Positions 9,266 to 21,089 of a DNA stretch of 64,000 nt are shown here, in pieces; positions within the stretch are counted from its first letter, which is position 1; every line of letters starts with the position of its first letter. The position numbers were made by a program, and so were the translations under genes. The stretch comes from Hymenobacter radiodurans (lineage in GTDB: Bacteria; Bacteroidota; Bacteroidia; Cytophagales; Hymenobacteraceae). A model generated the notes under the pieces. It searched no databases, was not told where the DNA came from, and was given only the letters and a program-made list of their open reading frames with translations. The stretch spans positions 2,884,001 through 2,948,000 of the forward strand of contig NZ_CP037922.1 in NCBI RefSeq assembly GCF_004355185.1, written 5' to 3'.

Positions 9266-9367
9266 TACACCTCAGTATGAAGCCCTTACACAGGCTATGA
9301 TTGGTCAAAATAACGATAAAAGCACCGAATATCAAGATCAGTGCTGTAACTAGAAGCAATTTTAGCC

Positions 9368-9386
9368 GGCAAAACCGAGTTTTGCC
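9368..9386. repeat. Perfect 8-bp inverted repeat in a divergent promoter region
   Basis: GGCAAAAC CGA GTTTTGCC forms a short perfect hairpin between the divergent PspC-like and TPR lipoprotein genes. There is no T-run beside it, so it looks more like an operator or leader structure than a terminator. Confidence 0.4.
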
Positions 9387-9434
9387 TTAGTTGCTTCGAT
9401 TCGATAACCTGGCTTTTCGCCCTTAAATAGCTCT

Positions 9435-11243
9435 ATGAAAGATGCTTTGCGCTCACTTCTACCAGTTCTGGTCTGCCTGACGACCGTAGCACTACCGGCT
9501 TGTACGCTACCGCGGATGTTAAAGGTTGCGCAGGAAGGTCAGGAAGTGCGAGTGCAGCCGGCAGTGCTGGAAAGCAATGGTGAAAACGTGCTGTTTGAAG
9601 TAACCGCCCGCGTACCCGCCAAGCACTTACGCAAAGGCAAAGCCTATAATCTGGACCTCAGCTACAGCTACGATAATGGGTTACAGCAGGACACGCTGGG
9701 TCGCATCACCTTTATATCTGGGGAGTATGTGTATGATGAGCAGGATAAAAATAAGCTGGTCATCACGAAGCAGTTTGCGTTTCCCTACACACCGCGCAAG
9801 AACCCTGGCACGCTGATCGCCCGGCCCGATGCCCGGCGCCTCAAGCCGGGGGGCAAAATGGTGAAAGGCAATGAGCTTCCGCTAGCTCGGGGCATCGTGA
9901 CTACTGCCCGCCTCGTCGTACGTCAGGATTCGACCCTGCATGTGCTACCCGAAACGGCCAGCAACGACCGTAGCGGCACGCGCGTGCTGCCTTTTTTCTT
10001 TGATGTCGGTAAGTCGGCTATCCGCAATTATCTGGGCACTAACGTGGTCGCGCTGGAAGACTTTATCGACTCCAACCAGCGCACCGAGCGGGTCATGATT
10101 GTGGCCGGCCACTCGCCCGACTCCCTCGATGCTCACGATCCGCGCCTAGCGGATAAGCGGGTGCAGGCGCTGGCAAAGTACTACAAGCAGCGCGTCGATG
10201 GCTTTTCGTATCTGAACTCGGTGCGCAACATTGTATTTGAAACGCAGGCGTATCGCCAACGCTGGGATTTATTTCTGAGTAAAGTGCAGGAGTCAGCACT
10301 CAAGCCTGAGCAGATAGATTCCGTCGTACAGATTGTGAATGATACGCGGGGTTCATTTGCACAGAAAGAGAAGCGGCTGCACACCTTATCCTTCTATGAT
10401 TACCTCGAAGACTACGTTTACCCGGTTCTGCGCTTTGGCACAGTAGCCGTGCAGTACACGGCCCCGCCCCGCTACGACTCCGAGGTTTATCTGCTTTCTA
10501 AGAAGATCGTTGAAAAGGCAGCCGAGGCTGACGCGCTCACCCCAGAAGAACTGCGTTACTCTGCTACGCTCACGCCCCTGCTAGCCGAGAAACAGCGTAT
10601 TTATGAAACAGCGGTAGCCACCACAGGACGTTGGGAGGCTTATTACAACTTGGCTGCGGTGCTTTTACAGCGCTCCAAAAAAGAAATAACCGACAAATCG
10701 CGGCGGGCCTACCAGCGCCGCGCCGCTACCTATTTTACGTTGGCTGCCCATCGCAACCCCACGGCTGAGCTGTTCTTTCGGGTGGCCACGGCTTATCACC
10801 GCGCCGGAGATAAATTAGAGGCGCTCCAGAGCTACGATTACGCCATCAAGCTTGGAGGGCCGCGCCCCGTACTGGAGAAGGTTTTTGCAGATAAAGCGGC
10901 GCTGGAAATTGAAATTGGTCAGCTCGATGACGCCTTGCGCAGCCTCAGCTTCAGCGGCAAATCCTACCAAAACACTATGAATCTGGCGCTGATCTATCTG
11001 ATCAAGCAGAACTACGACGGAGCTACAACCTTATACCAGGAAGCTTTATCGATCAAACCTGATGATGCGATGGCGTATTACTGCCTAGCCGTAGTGGCGG
11101 CCCGCGCCCGCAACGAGAGCCTTCTAGGGGAACGGCTACGACAGGCCGTAGCGCTGGATCGAGCCTATGCCCAGCGGGCCGTGGAAGATTTGGAATTTAG
11201 TAGCTATACGAATTCCAAGACGTTTTTAGAGGCGCTGCGGTAA
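9435..11243 (+). CDS. Lipoprotein with OmpA-like and TPR domains
   Basis: 602 residues. The signal peptide ends in a lipobox-like LPAC (Cys22), so it should be lipid-anchored. A beta-rich N-terminal domain (residues 30-150) is followed by an OmpA-like segment at about 180-260. That segment contains VLPFFFDVGKSAIRNYLG, VMIVAGHSPDS and DPRLADKRVQALAKYY, the last matching the peptidoglycan-binding helix. The C-terminal third holds tetratricopeptide repeats (for example MNLALIYLIKQNYDGATTLYQEALSIKPDDAMAYYCLAV, given here in outline). This arrangement suggests a periplasmic scaffold tying the outer membrane to the wall. T9SS PorE also combines TPR and OmpA domains but in another order, so I do not assign that role. 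Confidence 0.75.
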   Translation: MKDALRSLLPVLVCLTTVALPACTLPRMLKVAQEGQEVRVQPAVLESNGENVLFEVTARVPAKHLRKGKAYNLDLSYSYDNGLQQDTLGRITFISGEYVYDEQDKNKLVITKQFAFPYTPRKNPGTLIARPDARRLKPGGKMVKGNELPLARGIVTTARLVVRQDSTLHVLPETASNDRSGTRVLPFFFDVGKSAIRNYLGTNVVALEDFIDSNQRTERVMIVAGHSPDSLDAHDPRLADKRVQALAKYYKQRVDGFSYLNSVRNIVFETQAYRQRWDLFLSKVQESALKPEQIDSVVQIVNDTRGSFAQKEKRLHTLSFYDYLEDYVYPVLRFGTVAVQYTAPPRYDSEVYLLSKKIVEKAAEADALTPEELRYSATLTPLLAEKQRIYETAVATTGRWEAYYNLAAVLLQRSKKEITDKSRRAYQRRAATYFTLAAHRNPTAELFFRVATAYHRAGDKLEALQSYDYAIKLGGPRPVLEKVFADKAALEIEIGQLDDALRSLSFSGKSYQNTMNLALIYLIKQNYDGATTLYQEALSIKPDDAMAYYCLAVVAARARNESLLGERLRQAVALDRAYAQRAVEDLEFSSYTNSKTFLEALR

Positions 11244-11335
11244 AGCTTTGATGAGATAGAATGCATTGCTTCTAATTAGGAGCCTCGTTCTTATATCCTT
11301 CATTTGCCCCGGCGCCCTATGCGTTGTAGCTTTAC

Positions 11336-11368
11336 GGGCCGGTGTAGCGCCGGCTTTTCTGTTTTTGA
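11336..11368 (+). terminator. Possible terminator or leader hairpin
   Basis: GCCGG and CCGGC pair around a 7-base loop and are followed by TTTTCTGTTTTT. It lies 95 bases after the TPR gene and about 30 before pdhB. It may end the first transcript, or lie in the pdhB leader if the promoter is upstream of it. Confidence 0.5.
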
Positions 11369-11396
11369 CCTCTCGATTTCGTTAACCAGAATAACT

Positions 11397-12380
<984 letters not shown>

Positions 12381-12401
12381 TCCGTCTTTACTGTTTTTTA
12401 G

Positions 12402-12437
12402 AAAAAAGCCCCCCAACATCTGTTGGGGGGCTTTTTT
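12402..12437. terminator. Perfect bidirectional terminator from paired G6CT motifs
   Basis: Two 17-base arms, A6 GCCCCCC AACA and its exact complement, flank a TC loop. Both arms have six G/C. It serves pdhB on the plus strand and the convergent membrane-protein gene on the minus strand. Confidence 0.92.
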
Positions 12438-12448
12438 GTGTATTTTCC

Positions 12449-13842
12449 TTAATAAAGCAGCTTTTCAACACAGCCAGGACAGATTGTTTGCCCTACCGTC
12501 TCCGATAACCACCAACAGCCCGCTACCCATAGCACTAGCCCAAGCGCAGTTAGTACACCAACTGCCGGCCGCGCACGCAACCGCAGCCACCACTCGACGG
12601 GCGAGAACAGGAAGGCGACTATGCAGAGCAAAAGCAGGTGTAGCGGCAGCAAAAAACGGTTCTCCATTGCAACAGGAATAGCCGCAACGCAAGGCAACAA
12701 AAGCGCTAGCAATACCAAATAGTGTTGTGAGCGTAACTGCTTGGGGCGGATAGTTGTGAGGGCCAGCGCTATCAGCACATAGTTTAGCAGCTTTAGATGA
12801 AGTGATTCAGGGCTGTCTGCCGTCAGCCGGTAAGGAGTTGGAAACCGGATATCCAGCCCATTGAACAGGTGGCGGCCGTAGCGCAGAAGAAAATCGACGG
12901 GCTGCTGAGCTACCGATTGTATATACTGCGCATACGATGTGTATTCGCGTTGCTTCAACCGCTCAAACAGCCTCACGCCCGATTCATCGGCGTAAGGCAA
13001 GGCGCTGGGATAAGCTAGAGCGCCGTTAAATAGCTGCACGCGTGTTCCCCAGGCAAGCTGATTCAAGTAAAATGATTCTGTCTGGCCTGGTATGCGAGCA
13101 AGAGTCAGGGGCGTATTCTCTTGAAAATGAATGCGGTTGATGGCCCACTGCGGACCGAGAGTGAGGGCCATGCCGACAATGAGGGCGCTCCAGCGCCAGC
13201 CGTTGGCGCGGGGTGAGTGCCGCCGGCTCCACCACACTGCCAGACCCAGAAACGGCAGCAAGCTCACCAGATACACCGGTCGCATATTAAAGGTGGCCGC
13301 CATACTTAGACCAGCCACCAACCACGCCAGCAGCCCCGGTCGGCTTAGCAACCACAGGCTCAGCAGCAATGTACCCAGCGCCGGCATATCGGTGAGCGTA
13401 AAACTGAAAAAGTCTCGCCAGAAAAGAAAGCCCAGCAACACCAACAGAAGCCAGCGACAAGCCGCAATCTGACGACCAGTGATGCTTGTCCATACACCCG
13501 GAATGAGGAAGCCGAACAATACAGAGGCCCACACGGAGCCTAGCATCTTGGCGGCAGTCAGCATGGAGCAATCGGTAAAAAAGCGAAACGCCAGCGCCGG
13601 AAACATCATCAGCGGCCCTACATAGCCCGAAGTGGATCGTCGTAATACAGCAGTGAAAATGACTGATGCTGGCGCTGAAACTTCACCGCCATTACCCAAT
13701 ATTGGACAGCGTCGTGCTGCAGATTGCCACCCTGAAAGTCGTTGAAAGGCAGGTATATTAGGTATAGAATCCAAACAAAAGCCATTCGCCACCCAACCGC
13801 CAGCGGCGTACTCAGGAAATCTCGCACGTTATTCCAACTCAT
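12449..13842 (-). CDS. Polytopic membrane protein, GT-C/GT39-like (frameshifted)
   Basis: Restoring one base gives about 464 residues with roughly ten hydrophobic segments. The N-terminal part (MSWNNVRDFL through QHDAVQYWVMAVKF) ends early in LLYYDDPLRAM. Adding one C near 13636-13640 turns this into YYDDPTSGYVGPLMMFPALAF, which runs on to a stop at 12449. Early acidic residues in a loop after the first membrane helix (HDAVQYW) suit a GT-C-type sugar transferase using a lipid-linked donor. The similarity is to layout only, and it may be a plain membrane protein. The break is at a short CC run, not in a G6 motif. Confidence 0.65.
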
Positions 13843-13996
13843 GGTTTAATCGTAGGCTGTGCACACGGTGCTACTGTATCGCTCGACTCTAGCCTCTAAC
13901 GAATAGTGGAGGACTTACTTGGGGGGCAGATTTTGCGTACCTTTTGCCAAAGCTACGCCGCTGAGCGACACATTCCCTTCCCGCGCACTTGCAACC

Positions 13997-14632
13997 ATGA
14001 ATCACCGTTTGAACATCCGTTTTGAGCAGCTTGAACGCGCTACCAATCAACTCTTAGCGCAGGTAGAATTGCTGGGCGAGCGAGCGAGTACCTCGCCGGG
14101 ACCCGGGCAATGGTCAGCAGTGCAAGTGGTGCACCATCTGTTGGTCGCCGAAACAGGTATCAATCAATATATCGACAAGAAGCTGGCCCAAACAGAGGAC
14201 CTGGAGGAAGCTGGGGTAGGCGCATTTTTCCGGGCAAGCTTGCTGCGCCTGTTATTACGCCTACCTTTTTTACGCTTTAAGTCTCCCTCCAGGCTTAAAG
14301 CCCTAACTCCAGACGAAGTGCCGACCCTGTCCGTGCTCCAAGCCGAGTGGGAAACCGTGCGCCGCCATTTAGAGCGAACCCTGAATGAATTTCCCTCCAA
14401 GCTGCTGAACCGCGCTATTTTCAAACACCCTCGGTCCGGCATGCTCACCATTTATCAAACGCTGGATTTTATGGTAGATCATGTGTTGCACCACCAGCGC
14501 CAGATTAGCCGGATTGCGCATGCCGTGGCGCTCCTCCCGCCGCCCTCGCGGTGGGCCATAATGCGAATCAGCCTACCTAGCGTTACTCTTTCTTCTCGCG
14601 CACGATGTCGGCGTAGGTCTCGTGGCGGCTGA
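13997..14632 (+). CDS. DinB/YfiT-like family protein
   Basis: 211 residues from the ATG at 13997. It is a four-helix-bundle protein with three spaced histidines placed as in DinB metal sites: one in VHHLLVAE near residue 45, then HVLHHQRQISRI near 162. DinB-like proteins bind a divalent metal; some are thiol-dependent transferases, and the substrate cannot be inferred here. The last 40 residues (from about ALLPPP) look unlike the family and overlap the convergent thioesterase by 50 bases, so the genuine C-terminus may be shorter or the frame may have slipped. A GGGGGGC motif lies in the leader at 13921. Confidence 0.8.
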   Translation: MNHRLNIRFEQLERATNQLLAQVELLGERASTSPGPGQWSAVQVVHHLLVAETGINQYIDKKLAQTEDLEEAGVGAFFRASLLRLLLRLPFLRFKSPSRLKALTPDEVPTLSVLQAEWETVRRHLERTLNEFPSKLLNRAIFKHPRSGMLTIYQTLDFMVDHVLHHQRQISRIAHAVALLPPPSRWAIMRISLPSVTLSSRARCRRRSRGG

Positions 14633-15035
14633 TGTGCTCGAAGGCTGCTACTATTTCAGCGGGCGGCACCGTGAGCTTGCGCTGCTGCAAATCGAGCCAA
14701 GCACCATCGACAGTTACGGTGGCGGCTAACCGGCCATCGGCTTTGTAAATACTATGAAGTATGCGCCAGCGGCTACCGTTGGCGTTCAAGCCAGCCAGTT
14801 CGGCCGTCACCCGAATGGTTTCGCTCATGCCGATTTCTTTCAGAAAACGGGTGTCTTCGCGAAACAGAATAGGCCCAATGCGTAATTCAGCGAAGCGGCG
14901 CATAGTAAACCCCTGATCGGCGAGAAAGTCGAGGCGAACCTGAGCGGCGTAATCGGTATAAGCAGAGTGACGCATGTGCACATTGGGGTCCATATCGGCC
15001 CAGCGTACGGTGAAGGTTTTTTCGTAAATAGACAT
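14583..15035 (-). CDS. Hotdog-fold acyl-CoA thioesterase (4HBT family)
   Basis: 150 residues. The start MSIYEKTFTVRWADMDPNVHM has the Trp-Ala-Asp-Met-Asp and Asn-x-His pattern of the 4-hydroxybenzoyl-CoA-thioesterase-like family. The Asp near residue 15 is the usual catalytic residue. These enzymes hydrolyse acyl-CoA thioesters in the cytoplasm; substrate specificity cannot be read from the sequence. The central YTDYAAQVRLDFL is the long hotdog helix, and SETIRVTAELAGL and SRWRILHSIYKADG are sheet strands. It is convergent with the DinB gene and may form a unit of one. Confidence 0.88.
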   Translation of the reverse strand: MSIYEKTFTVRWADMDPNVHMRHSAYTDYAAQVRLDFLADQGFTMRRFAELRIGPILFREDTRFLKEIGMSETIRVTAELAGLNANGSRWRILHSIYKADGRLAATVTVDGAWLDLQQRKLTVPPAEIVAAFEHISRHETYADIVREKKE

Positions 15036-15171
15036 TCAGGTGTAGTTGTAACGGGGTTTTGGTTGACTCGTTTGGGCAAATTAGGTGCTTTTTGGTTGGC
15101 CTCGGTAATGACCTGCCCCAAGGGCATCGCACCGATAACCTGCTCACTAGTGCTGGGTTCAAGAAATCAAG

Positions 15172-15208
15172 AAAAAAGCCCCCAACATAGCTTTGGGGGG
15201 CTTTTTTA
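15172..15208. terminator. Terminator from paired G6CT motifs (C5/G6 arms)
   Basis: An A6 GCCCCC left arm and a GGGGGGC T6 right arm surround AACATAGCTTT. The arms differ by one base. It lies just beyond the 3' end of susD-like on the minus strand and is probably its terminator. Confidence 0.85.
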
Positions 15209-15226
15209 AAAACGATATCCGGCAAG

Positions 15227-16568
15227 CTAGATGGCCGGGTCGGCGGGCACGTTGGGATTGGTCAAACGCTCCTGTTGCGGATACGGGTAAAAATTTCGGT
15301 TGCGCTCGGCCGAAGCAGGCGGTGTGCCGGTGGTGGGCGGCGCCGGACGACCAAACCGACGGCTATCGGGCAGACGCAAACCCGTCAGATATAGCTCCGC
15401 GCTGCGCTGCCGATAGATTTCCAGCAGCAGTGCATCGGCGGTTACGGGGCCACTATAAGCCGGCAAATCGGCGCCCACGCCGTATAGATCGGCGCCGGGA
15501 GCCTGGGTGCGCACGGCGTTGATGTCCTGCACGGCCGCCGTCAGACTACCACCACTGCGCACCAGTGCCTCGGCCCTGCTCAGGCGAATCTCATCGGGCA
15601 GATAGGCTGGGATACTGGTATTAATGGTAGCAAAAAAGCCAGTTACTACCGGCTGGGGGCATTATTGATGGTTTCCTGACCAATATAAAAAGCCACCCGC
15701 GCATCGTTGGGATAAGCCAGCGCGGCCGGCAGCCCGAAGCCCGTCAGCTCGCGGGGCCGAAAGTTGCGCGCTACCACCGCCGACTGATAGATCGGGTTGG
15801 GGTTTTGATTATTGAACTGGAAAACGGAGCGCTTAGTCAGATCGATAGAGTTGGCAGCGGCCAGCGTAGCGGAGTAAGTACCGGCTTGCAGCGTGTAGCG
15901 CACCTGGTAGGCCTTGATGGTATTGGCCAAATCGAAGGTCGAGCCCAGTACTTTCGCATTAAAATCGGCGGAGGGCGGCGTGGCGGTGATGAGTTGCTGA
16001 GCCTCGTCGAGCAGGCGAATGGCTTCGGCTAGGAGCTGTTCGCGGGGCACAAACGTGGCCGCTGGCCCACCCTGCCTGCTGGTGGTAAGCGGCGCCTGCT
16101 CAAAGTATTGCGACAGTGTGCCCAAGGCAATTGCCCGAAACAGATTGGCGTGAGCCAACACGGCGTCGCGGGTAGCAGGGTCGGCGCTAAGGACGGTGGG
16201 GGCGCTAGCTGTCAAATCTTCCGCCATACCGGCCACCCGCAGCAGCCGCGACCAGAGGTTAGTTACGTTGGCGTTGTTGTTGGGCAAGTCGGCGCCGCCG
16301 GCTTCCACTTCCAGCACGTTGGTAAAGGTTGAAATGCCCCGTAGCTCACGGGCCGTAGCACCGGGCGTCAGAATAACGGCTTCCAGCGCGCTGTTGGCAT
16401 AAAACTGACGCATCCCGACGCTCAGGGCGAGCAGCCCGTCGCGGGTAGTCAGCACCTCGGCTTCGGTGGGGTTGTTTGGGTTTGGCAAATCCAGGTCGCA
16501 GCCGGGAGCAAGCAGCAAAAGCCCCCACAAAAGGCGAGCGTAGCCAAACGGCTTTTATATGATTTCAT
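15227..16568 (-). CDS. SusD/RagB-like outer-membrane lipoprotein (two frameshifts)
   Basis: With two single bases restored the gene gives about 447 residues. The ATG at 16568 opens a lipoprotein signal peptide (MKSYKSRLATLAFCGG) that reaches LLLLAPGCDLDLPNPNNP only if the G5 at 16522-16526 (minus strand) is six. The second break is at 15655-15659, where NNAPQPVVTGFF continues to the C-terminus once a base is added. SusD-like proteins sit on the cell surface and bind glycans or peptides for a partner SusC. TPR-like helices (RVAGMAEDL, AHANLFRAIALGTLSQYF) and the late motif DEIRLSRAEALVR fit the family. The partner lies 41 bases upstream, so the two form an operon. Length is slightly below the family average. 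Confidence 0.88.
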
Positions 16569-16609
16569 AGTAGTGAAGGCTAGATGAAAAATGAGGCGCG
16601 CCGACTAGG

Positions 16610-19600
16610 TTAAAAAGTAGCGCTCAGACCTAGGGTGAGGGTGCGCGGAATCGGCACCTCCACGAAGTCGAAGTTGCGTACCACGGTGCTTTGGCCAGCG
16701 GCATTTACCTCGGGGTCGTAGCCGCTATAGTCGGTGAAGACGAGCAGGTTACGACCTGTCAGGCTGGCCCGGATATTCTGCAAACCCAAAAACTTAGGAG
16801 TGAGCGTGTACGATACCGATGCTTCGCGCAGCTTCACATAGGAGCCGTCCTCAATGTATTCCTCAAAAATGCCAAACAGCACGGCGCTCGTGCCTTTGGG
16901 CACCTCGCCGCGCAACTCGGGCTCGTAGCCTGCCAGGCCGCCATACAGGTCGCGCTCACCTACGCGCCGCGTGAAGTTGAACACATCGAAGCCCTGCACC
17001 GCGTCGAATTGCAGCCGGAAGCTCAGTTTGCCAGCCACCGTTACTTCATTGATAAGCGAGGCGAGATAATCTGGGTTGGGGTCGCCGATAACCTTACTCA
17101 GCACGGAGCCCCGGGGCTGACCTTCGGGCGTACGCTGGGGCACGCCATTTACGCCTAGCTCTCGCTGGGGAAAGCCGGTGGGCGTCAGCAGCAACGAGCC
17201 ATCGGGGTTGCGGGCGTAATAGGTGCTATAAAACACGCCCACGGGCTCGCCATTCACAGCAGCTACTTGTCCGAAACCACCCGCAAATGGGAGAATGCCA
17301 TTGCCTTCAATGCCGTTTACCTCGTTGCGGTTGCGGGTATAGGTAGCAGTTACGTTCCAAACTACTTTCTCCTTTTGCAATGGCACTGCCCGCAACAGCA
17401 CTTCCACGCCTTTATTAGTCATGGTGCCTACGTTTTGTAGGCCGGTGAGAAAGCCAGTACTAGGCTCAAACGTACGGTTGAGCAGAAGATCATTAATCTT
17501 CTTATTATAATAGGTGGCTTCCAGACCTAGGCGGCCACCTAAAAATCCGGCGTCGAAGCCTAGCTCAATTTCCTCTTGCCGCTCTGGGCCCAACCGGGGG
17601 TCACCGAGCTGTCCCGGCCGAAACACGCCCAAAAGACCACCAACGCTTGAGGGTACATAGTTAGTTTGCTTGTCGTAGGCCCCGATAGCAGTCAGATTGC
17701 CTGATTGGCCATAGGAAGCGCGCAGCTTGAGCGTGGGCACATAATTAGTGAGGGCGCCATTTTTCCAGAACCCTTCCTCCGATAACAGATAGGAAGCACT
17801 GCCTTTATAATAGGTTTGCCAATTAGCATCGTCGTTGAGCCTGTCATAAAACGGCGAGGCGGCATCGACGCGCACCGCGCCCGTCAGATACAGACGCTGC
17901 CCTAGCCCGAAGGTTTGTTGAGCAAAGTAGCCTTCAATTCGGCGCTCCGTCCGGTTTTCCGATGCCACAGACACACCATTGTTGATAGTTTGCCCCCCAA
18001 TGCCCAGTTGCTGAGCAGTGAGACTGGTACTCTGCACCTGATCGTATTGCCAGGTAGCGCCTACACTCGTCGTCGACTCCAGCCACTCCGTAAAGTTGCG
18101 ACGGTAGCCCAGCGTCACATCATTATTATACTGGAACACGGTACGGTCGGCGCGGCGCGCGAAACCAGTAGCATAGTCGGGAGTAGTGTTGCCAGGCGGA
18201 ATAAAGGCCGTACCGAGTTGGGTATAAGAATCGACCCCAAATACATAATCAGCCGTGAAGCCTTCGAAGGGAGTCAGGTTCAGCTGCACATCACCGATAA
18301 TGCGGGAAGTGCGCTGGCGAAAATCGAAGCGGTTGATGGCCTCTAGCGGATTGGTGCGGGTGAGGTTGCTGGGGCTAGTGCTGGGATAAACGCCCGTAAC
18401 GGGGTTGGGGCAGGATTTACGAAGTTATTGCTGAAGATGAATCCCGTAAGAGCGCCGTAGGCAGTCACAAGACCGCCATTCGGAATTTCGCGGCTGTCGC
18501 TGAGCGTATAATTGCCCCCCACCGACAAGCTAGCCCAGTTAGTCAGCGTTTGCTGGAGGCGCAAACGTCCCGTTTTGCGGTCGAAGTCAGTGGCATCTAC
18601 AATGCCTTGGTTCTTGAAATACGAACCCGAAAAGAAGTAGCGCGTGGCCTGGCTACCCCCAGATACGGAGACGTAATTATCGGTACCAACGGCGGTGCGG
18701 AAAATTTGATCCTGATAGTCATAGCGCTCCGCTGGCACCTGTGTTAGGTCAGTAGCGACGGTGTTGGTGAAGCGAAATGGATAGGTGTTTACGTCCAGCG
18801 TCTTGCGAATTTTGGATACAATAAAATTGCTTGACACCGTGACAGAGGGCTTGCCTTCTTTGCCGCGCTTGGTAAAAATCTGGACGACGCCATTGGAAGC
18901 CCGCGAGCCGTAGATGGCCGCTGCCGCCGCACCTTTAATAATCTCGATGCGGTCGATGTCGGCCGGATTCAGGTCGACGAGGCGGTTTTGGGCGTAACCG
19001 CCTAAGTCCAGTAGTTCCGGCGAGTCGTTGTTAACGATAACACCATCAATGATATATAGTGGATCGGAGCTACCAACCACGGTGCTGGTGCCGCGCAACC
19101 GCACCGAAATGCCCCCCGCCGGATTGCCGGAGTTCTGCGACACCTGAGCGCCGGCCACCTTGCCCTGTAAGGCCTGATCGATCTGGACGGCGGCACCCTG
19201 CGTTAGCTCCCGCGCATTTACCGTGCTGATGGCATTGCCAAGCTGTTGTTTGCTGGTGGCTACGGAGTTACCGGTTACTACTACTTCCTTCAGCCCTACC
19301 AAGTCCTCGCGCAGCGTAGCATCCGCAGTTATCTGAGTTTCGGTGCCTAGGGTCAGCGGCTGCGCAATGTTGGCGTAGCCTACTGAGCTGATGGCCATTT
19401 GGTAAGTGCCAGGCCGAACAGATGCACGTAGCTCATAGGTGCCATCGGCACCGGTAGCCGTGGCCAGTACTGTATTGGCGATGCGCACGGTGGCACCGGG
19501 CACGCCGGCACTTCCATTAGCATCAGTTACGCGGCCTCGAATTGTATAGGCAACATTCTGAGCCCATGCTGCCGAGCTACTAAGTATCAGCAGCAGAAAC

Positions 19601-19671
19601 CCTAGCCAGGCAACAGTTGTGCTGCCAAACTGCCGAAACCGATTGGCTCCGGGTGAGTACAGGTGTACCAT
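16610..19671 (-). CDS. SusC/RagA-type TonB-linked outer-membrane protein (one frameshift)
   Basis: About 1020 residues after one base is restored. I start at the ATG at 19671, which opens a signal peptide ending SSSAAWAQ. A carboxypeptidase-regulatory-like domain (TIRGRVTDANGSAGVPGATV) follows, then the plug with LYIIDGVIVNND and IEIIKGAAAAAIYGSRASNGV, hallmarks of the SusC family. A 22-strand barrel follows. The break is in the GGGG runs at 18401-18410; adding one base joins NPAP to GVYPSTSPSNLTRTNPLEAINRF. It is the TonB-powered channel lidded by the adjacent SusD-like protein. No glycosidase or sigma/anti-sigma pair is adjacent, so the substrate is unknown. Confidence 0.92.
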
Positions 19672-19864
19672 AAAAGGGGGTTTGGTGAAAAGGAAAAATT
19701 GAGAAAGCCTCGAAGTAGGTATAGGTAAGATAGCGTCTACTGCCGACACTTAGCATTTTACACCGAAGATTTTAGGCTTATTCCAGTTGAAGCAGACCAT
19801 TGAACCTTGTTCCTGCCAATCTTAATTTGGACTCCCTAAATGTTTGCCGCACTTTTACCCACCT

Positions 19865-21070
19865 ATGAACTCCAATCTGCACCACCTCTTTACGATTGCC
19901 CAAAAGCCCCAGCGGCGGATCATCGGCCTGATGTCGGGTACCTCGCTTGATGGACTTGATATAGCCCTGTGCCGGTTTGAAGGCAGCGGACCGGCAACCC
20001 AGGTGCAGGTTGAACAGTTTGCCACGGTGCCCTACGCTGAGTCGGTGAAAGCCGAAATAAGGCGGGTATTTGCCAAGAGTACTATCGACTTTGAGCATTT
20101 GTGCCTTCTCAACCCCTGGATAGCGCTGCTGCACGCTGATATGGTGCTAGACTGCCTCCGTACCTGGAAAATTGCCCCCCAGGAAGTGGATTGTATCGCC
20201 AGTCACGGTCAAACGGTATTTCACGCCCCCAAAAGCCAGCACGGCAAACCAGATTTTCCAAACGCCACGCTTCAAATTGGTGATGGCGACCATGTGGCCG
20301 TACGCACTGGCATTCTGACAATTAGCGACTTTCGTCAAAAGCACGTGGCCGCTGGGGGCGAAGGCGCGCCGCTGGCCGTGTACGGCGACTATCTATTGTT
20401 CTCCAAAGCTGGGGAAGACCGCATCCTACTCAATATGGGCGGCATCGCCAACTTCACTTTTCTGCCCGGCTCCCTTGATGTAGGCGCGATGTTCTCGACC
20501 GACGTTGGTCCCGGAAATACGCTGCTCGACGCCTTCACCCAGCTTTATTTCCCCGACAAAAGCTATGACGTTGACGGCGCCATCGCAGCCCAAGGTCAGG
20601 TACACGAACCGCTCCTACGCGCATTGCTCGACCATCCATTTTTCGCCGCAGACTTCCCAAAAACAACTGGCCCTGAGTTATTTAGTCGCGATTACGTAGT
20701 GCAGGCCCAGCAACGCAGTGGCTCCGCTGGCCTCTCCCCTGCCGATCTGCTGGCCACACTCGTCGAATTTAGCGCAGCGGGCATTGTAAGGGCTATTCGA
20801 CGCTGCTTTCCAACCTCCGATGCACCGCTGACAGTTTATGCCAGCGGTGGTGGTATGCACAATCCCGTGCTTATGAATACGTTGCGTCTCCAACTTCCGA
20901 ACTGCCGTTTTCTTACTACTCACGACTTAGGTATTCATCCCGACGCGAAAGAAGCTGTGCTGTTTGCCGTGCTTGCAAATGAAAGCCTAGCCGGAAGCAA
21001 CGCTCCGCTCGGTAACAGCCGACCAGGTATTCCGGCGGTATCGATGGGCAAAATTTCGTTTGCGAAGTAG
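19865..21070 (+). CDS. anmK: Anhydro-N-acetylmuramic acid kinase
   Basis: 401 residues from the ATG at 19865 (MNSNLHHLFTIAQ). The enzyme opens and phosphorylates 1,6-anhydro-MurNAc to MurNAc-6-phosphate, recycling peptidoglycan in the cytoplasm. The ATP-binding start IIGLMSGTSLDGLDIALC (residues about 19-36) is diagnostic. Other landmarks are IASHGQTVFH, ATLQIGDGDHVA, the catalytic region TISDFRQKHVAAGGEGAPL, LNMGGIANFTFLPG, TDVGPGNTLLDAF and the late VYASGGGMHNP. It is divergent from the susC-like gene; the 190 bases between them must hold both promoters. No murQ or nag genes are in the window. Confidence 0.95.
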   Translation: MNSNLHHLFTIAQKPQRRIIGLMSGTSLDGLDIALCRFEGSGPATQVQVEQFATVPYAESVKAEIRRVFAKSTIDFEHLCLLNPWIALLHADMVLDCLRTWKIAPQEVDCIASHGQTVFHAPKSQHGKPDFPNATLQIGDGDHVAVRTGILTISDFRQKHVAAGGEGAPLAVYGDYLLFSKAGEDRILLNMGGIANFTFLPGSLDVGAMFSTDVGPGNTLLDAFTQLYFPDKSYDVDGAIAAQGQVHEPLLRALLDHPFFAADFPKTTGPELFSRDYVVQAQQRSGSAGLSPADLLATLVEFSAAGIVRAIRRCFPTSDAPLTVYASGGGMHNPVLMNTLRLQLPNCRFLTTHDLGIHPDAKEAVLFAVLANESLAGSNAPLGNSRPGIPAVSMGKISFAK

Positions 21071-21089
21071 CTGCTGTTTGCTGTATTAA

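Noticed and set aside
8913..9359. Minus-strand 148-residue frame beginning with a hydrophobic helix
   Set aside because: Only its first 35 residues lie outside the PspC-like gene and the glycosyltransferase; the rest is out of frame with both and has no family features.
15227..19671. susC-susD pair as decayed pseudogenes
   Set aside because: Three one-base changes in G/C runs restore full-length proteins with intact signal peptides and motifs; there are no stop codons or larger deletions elsewhere, so decay is unlikely.
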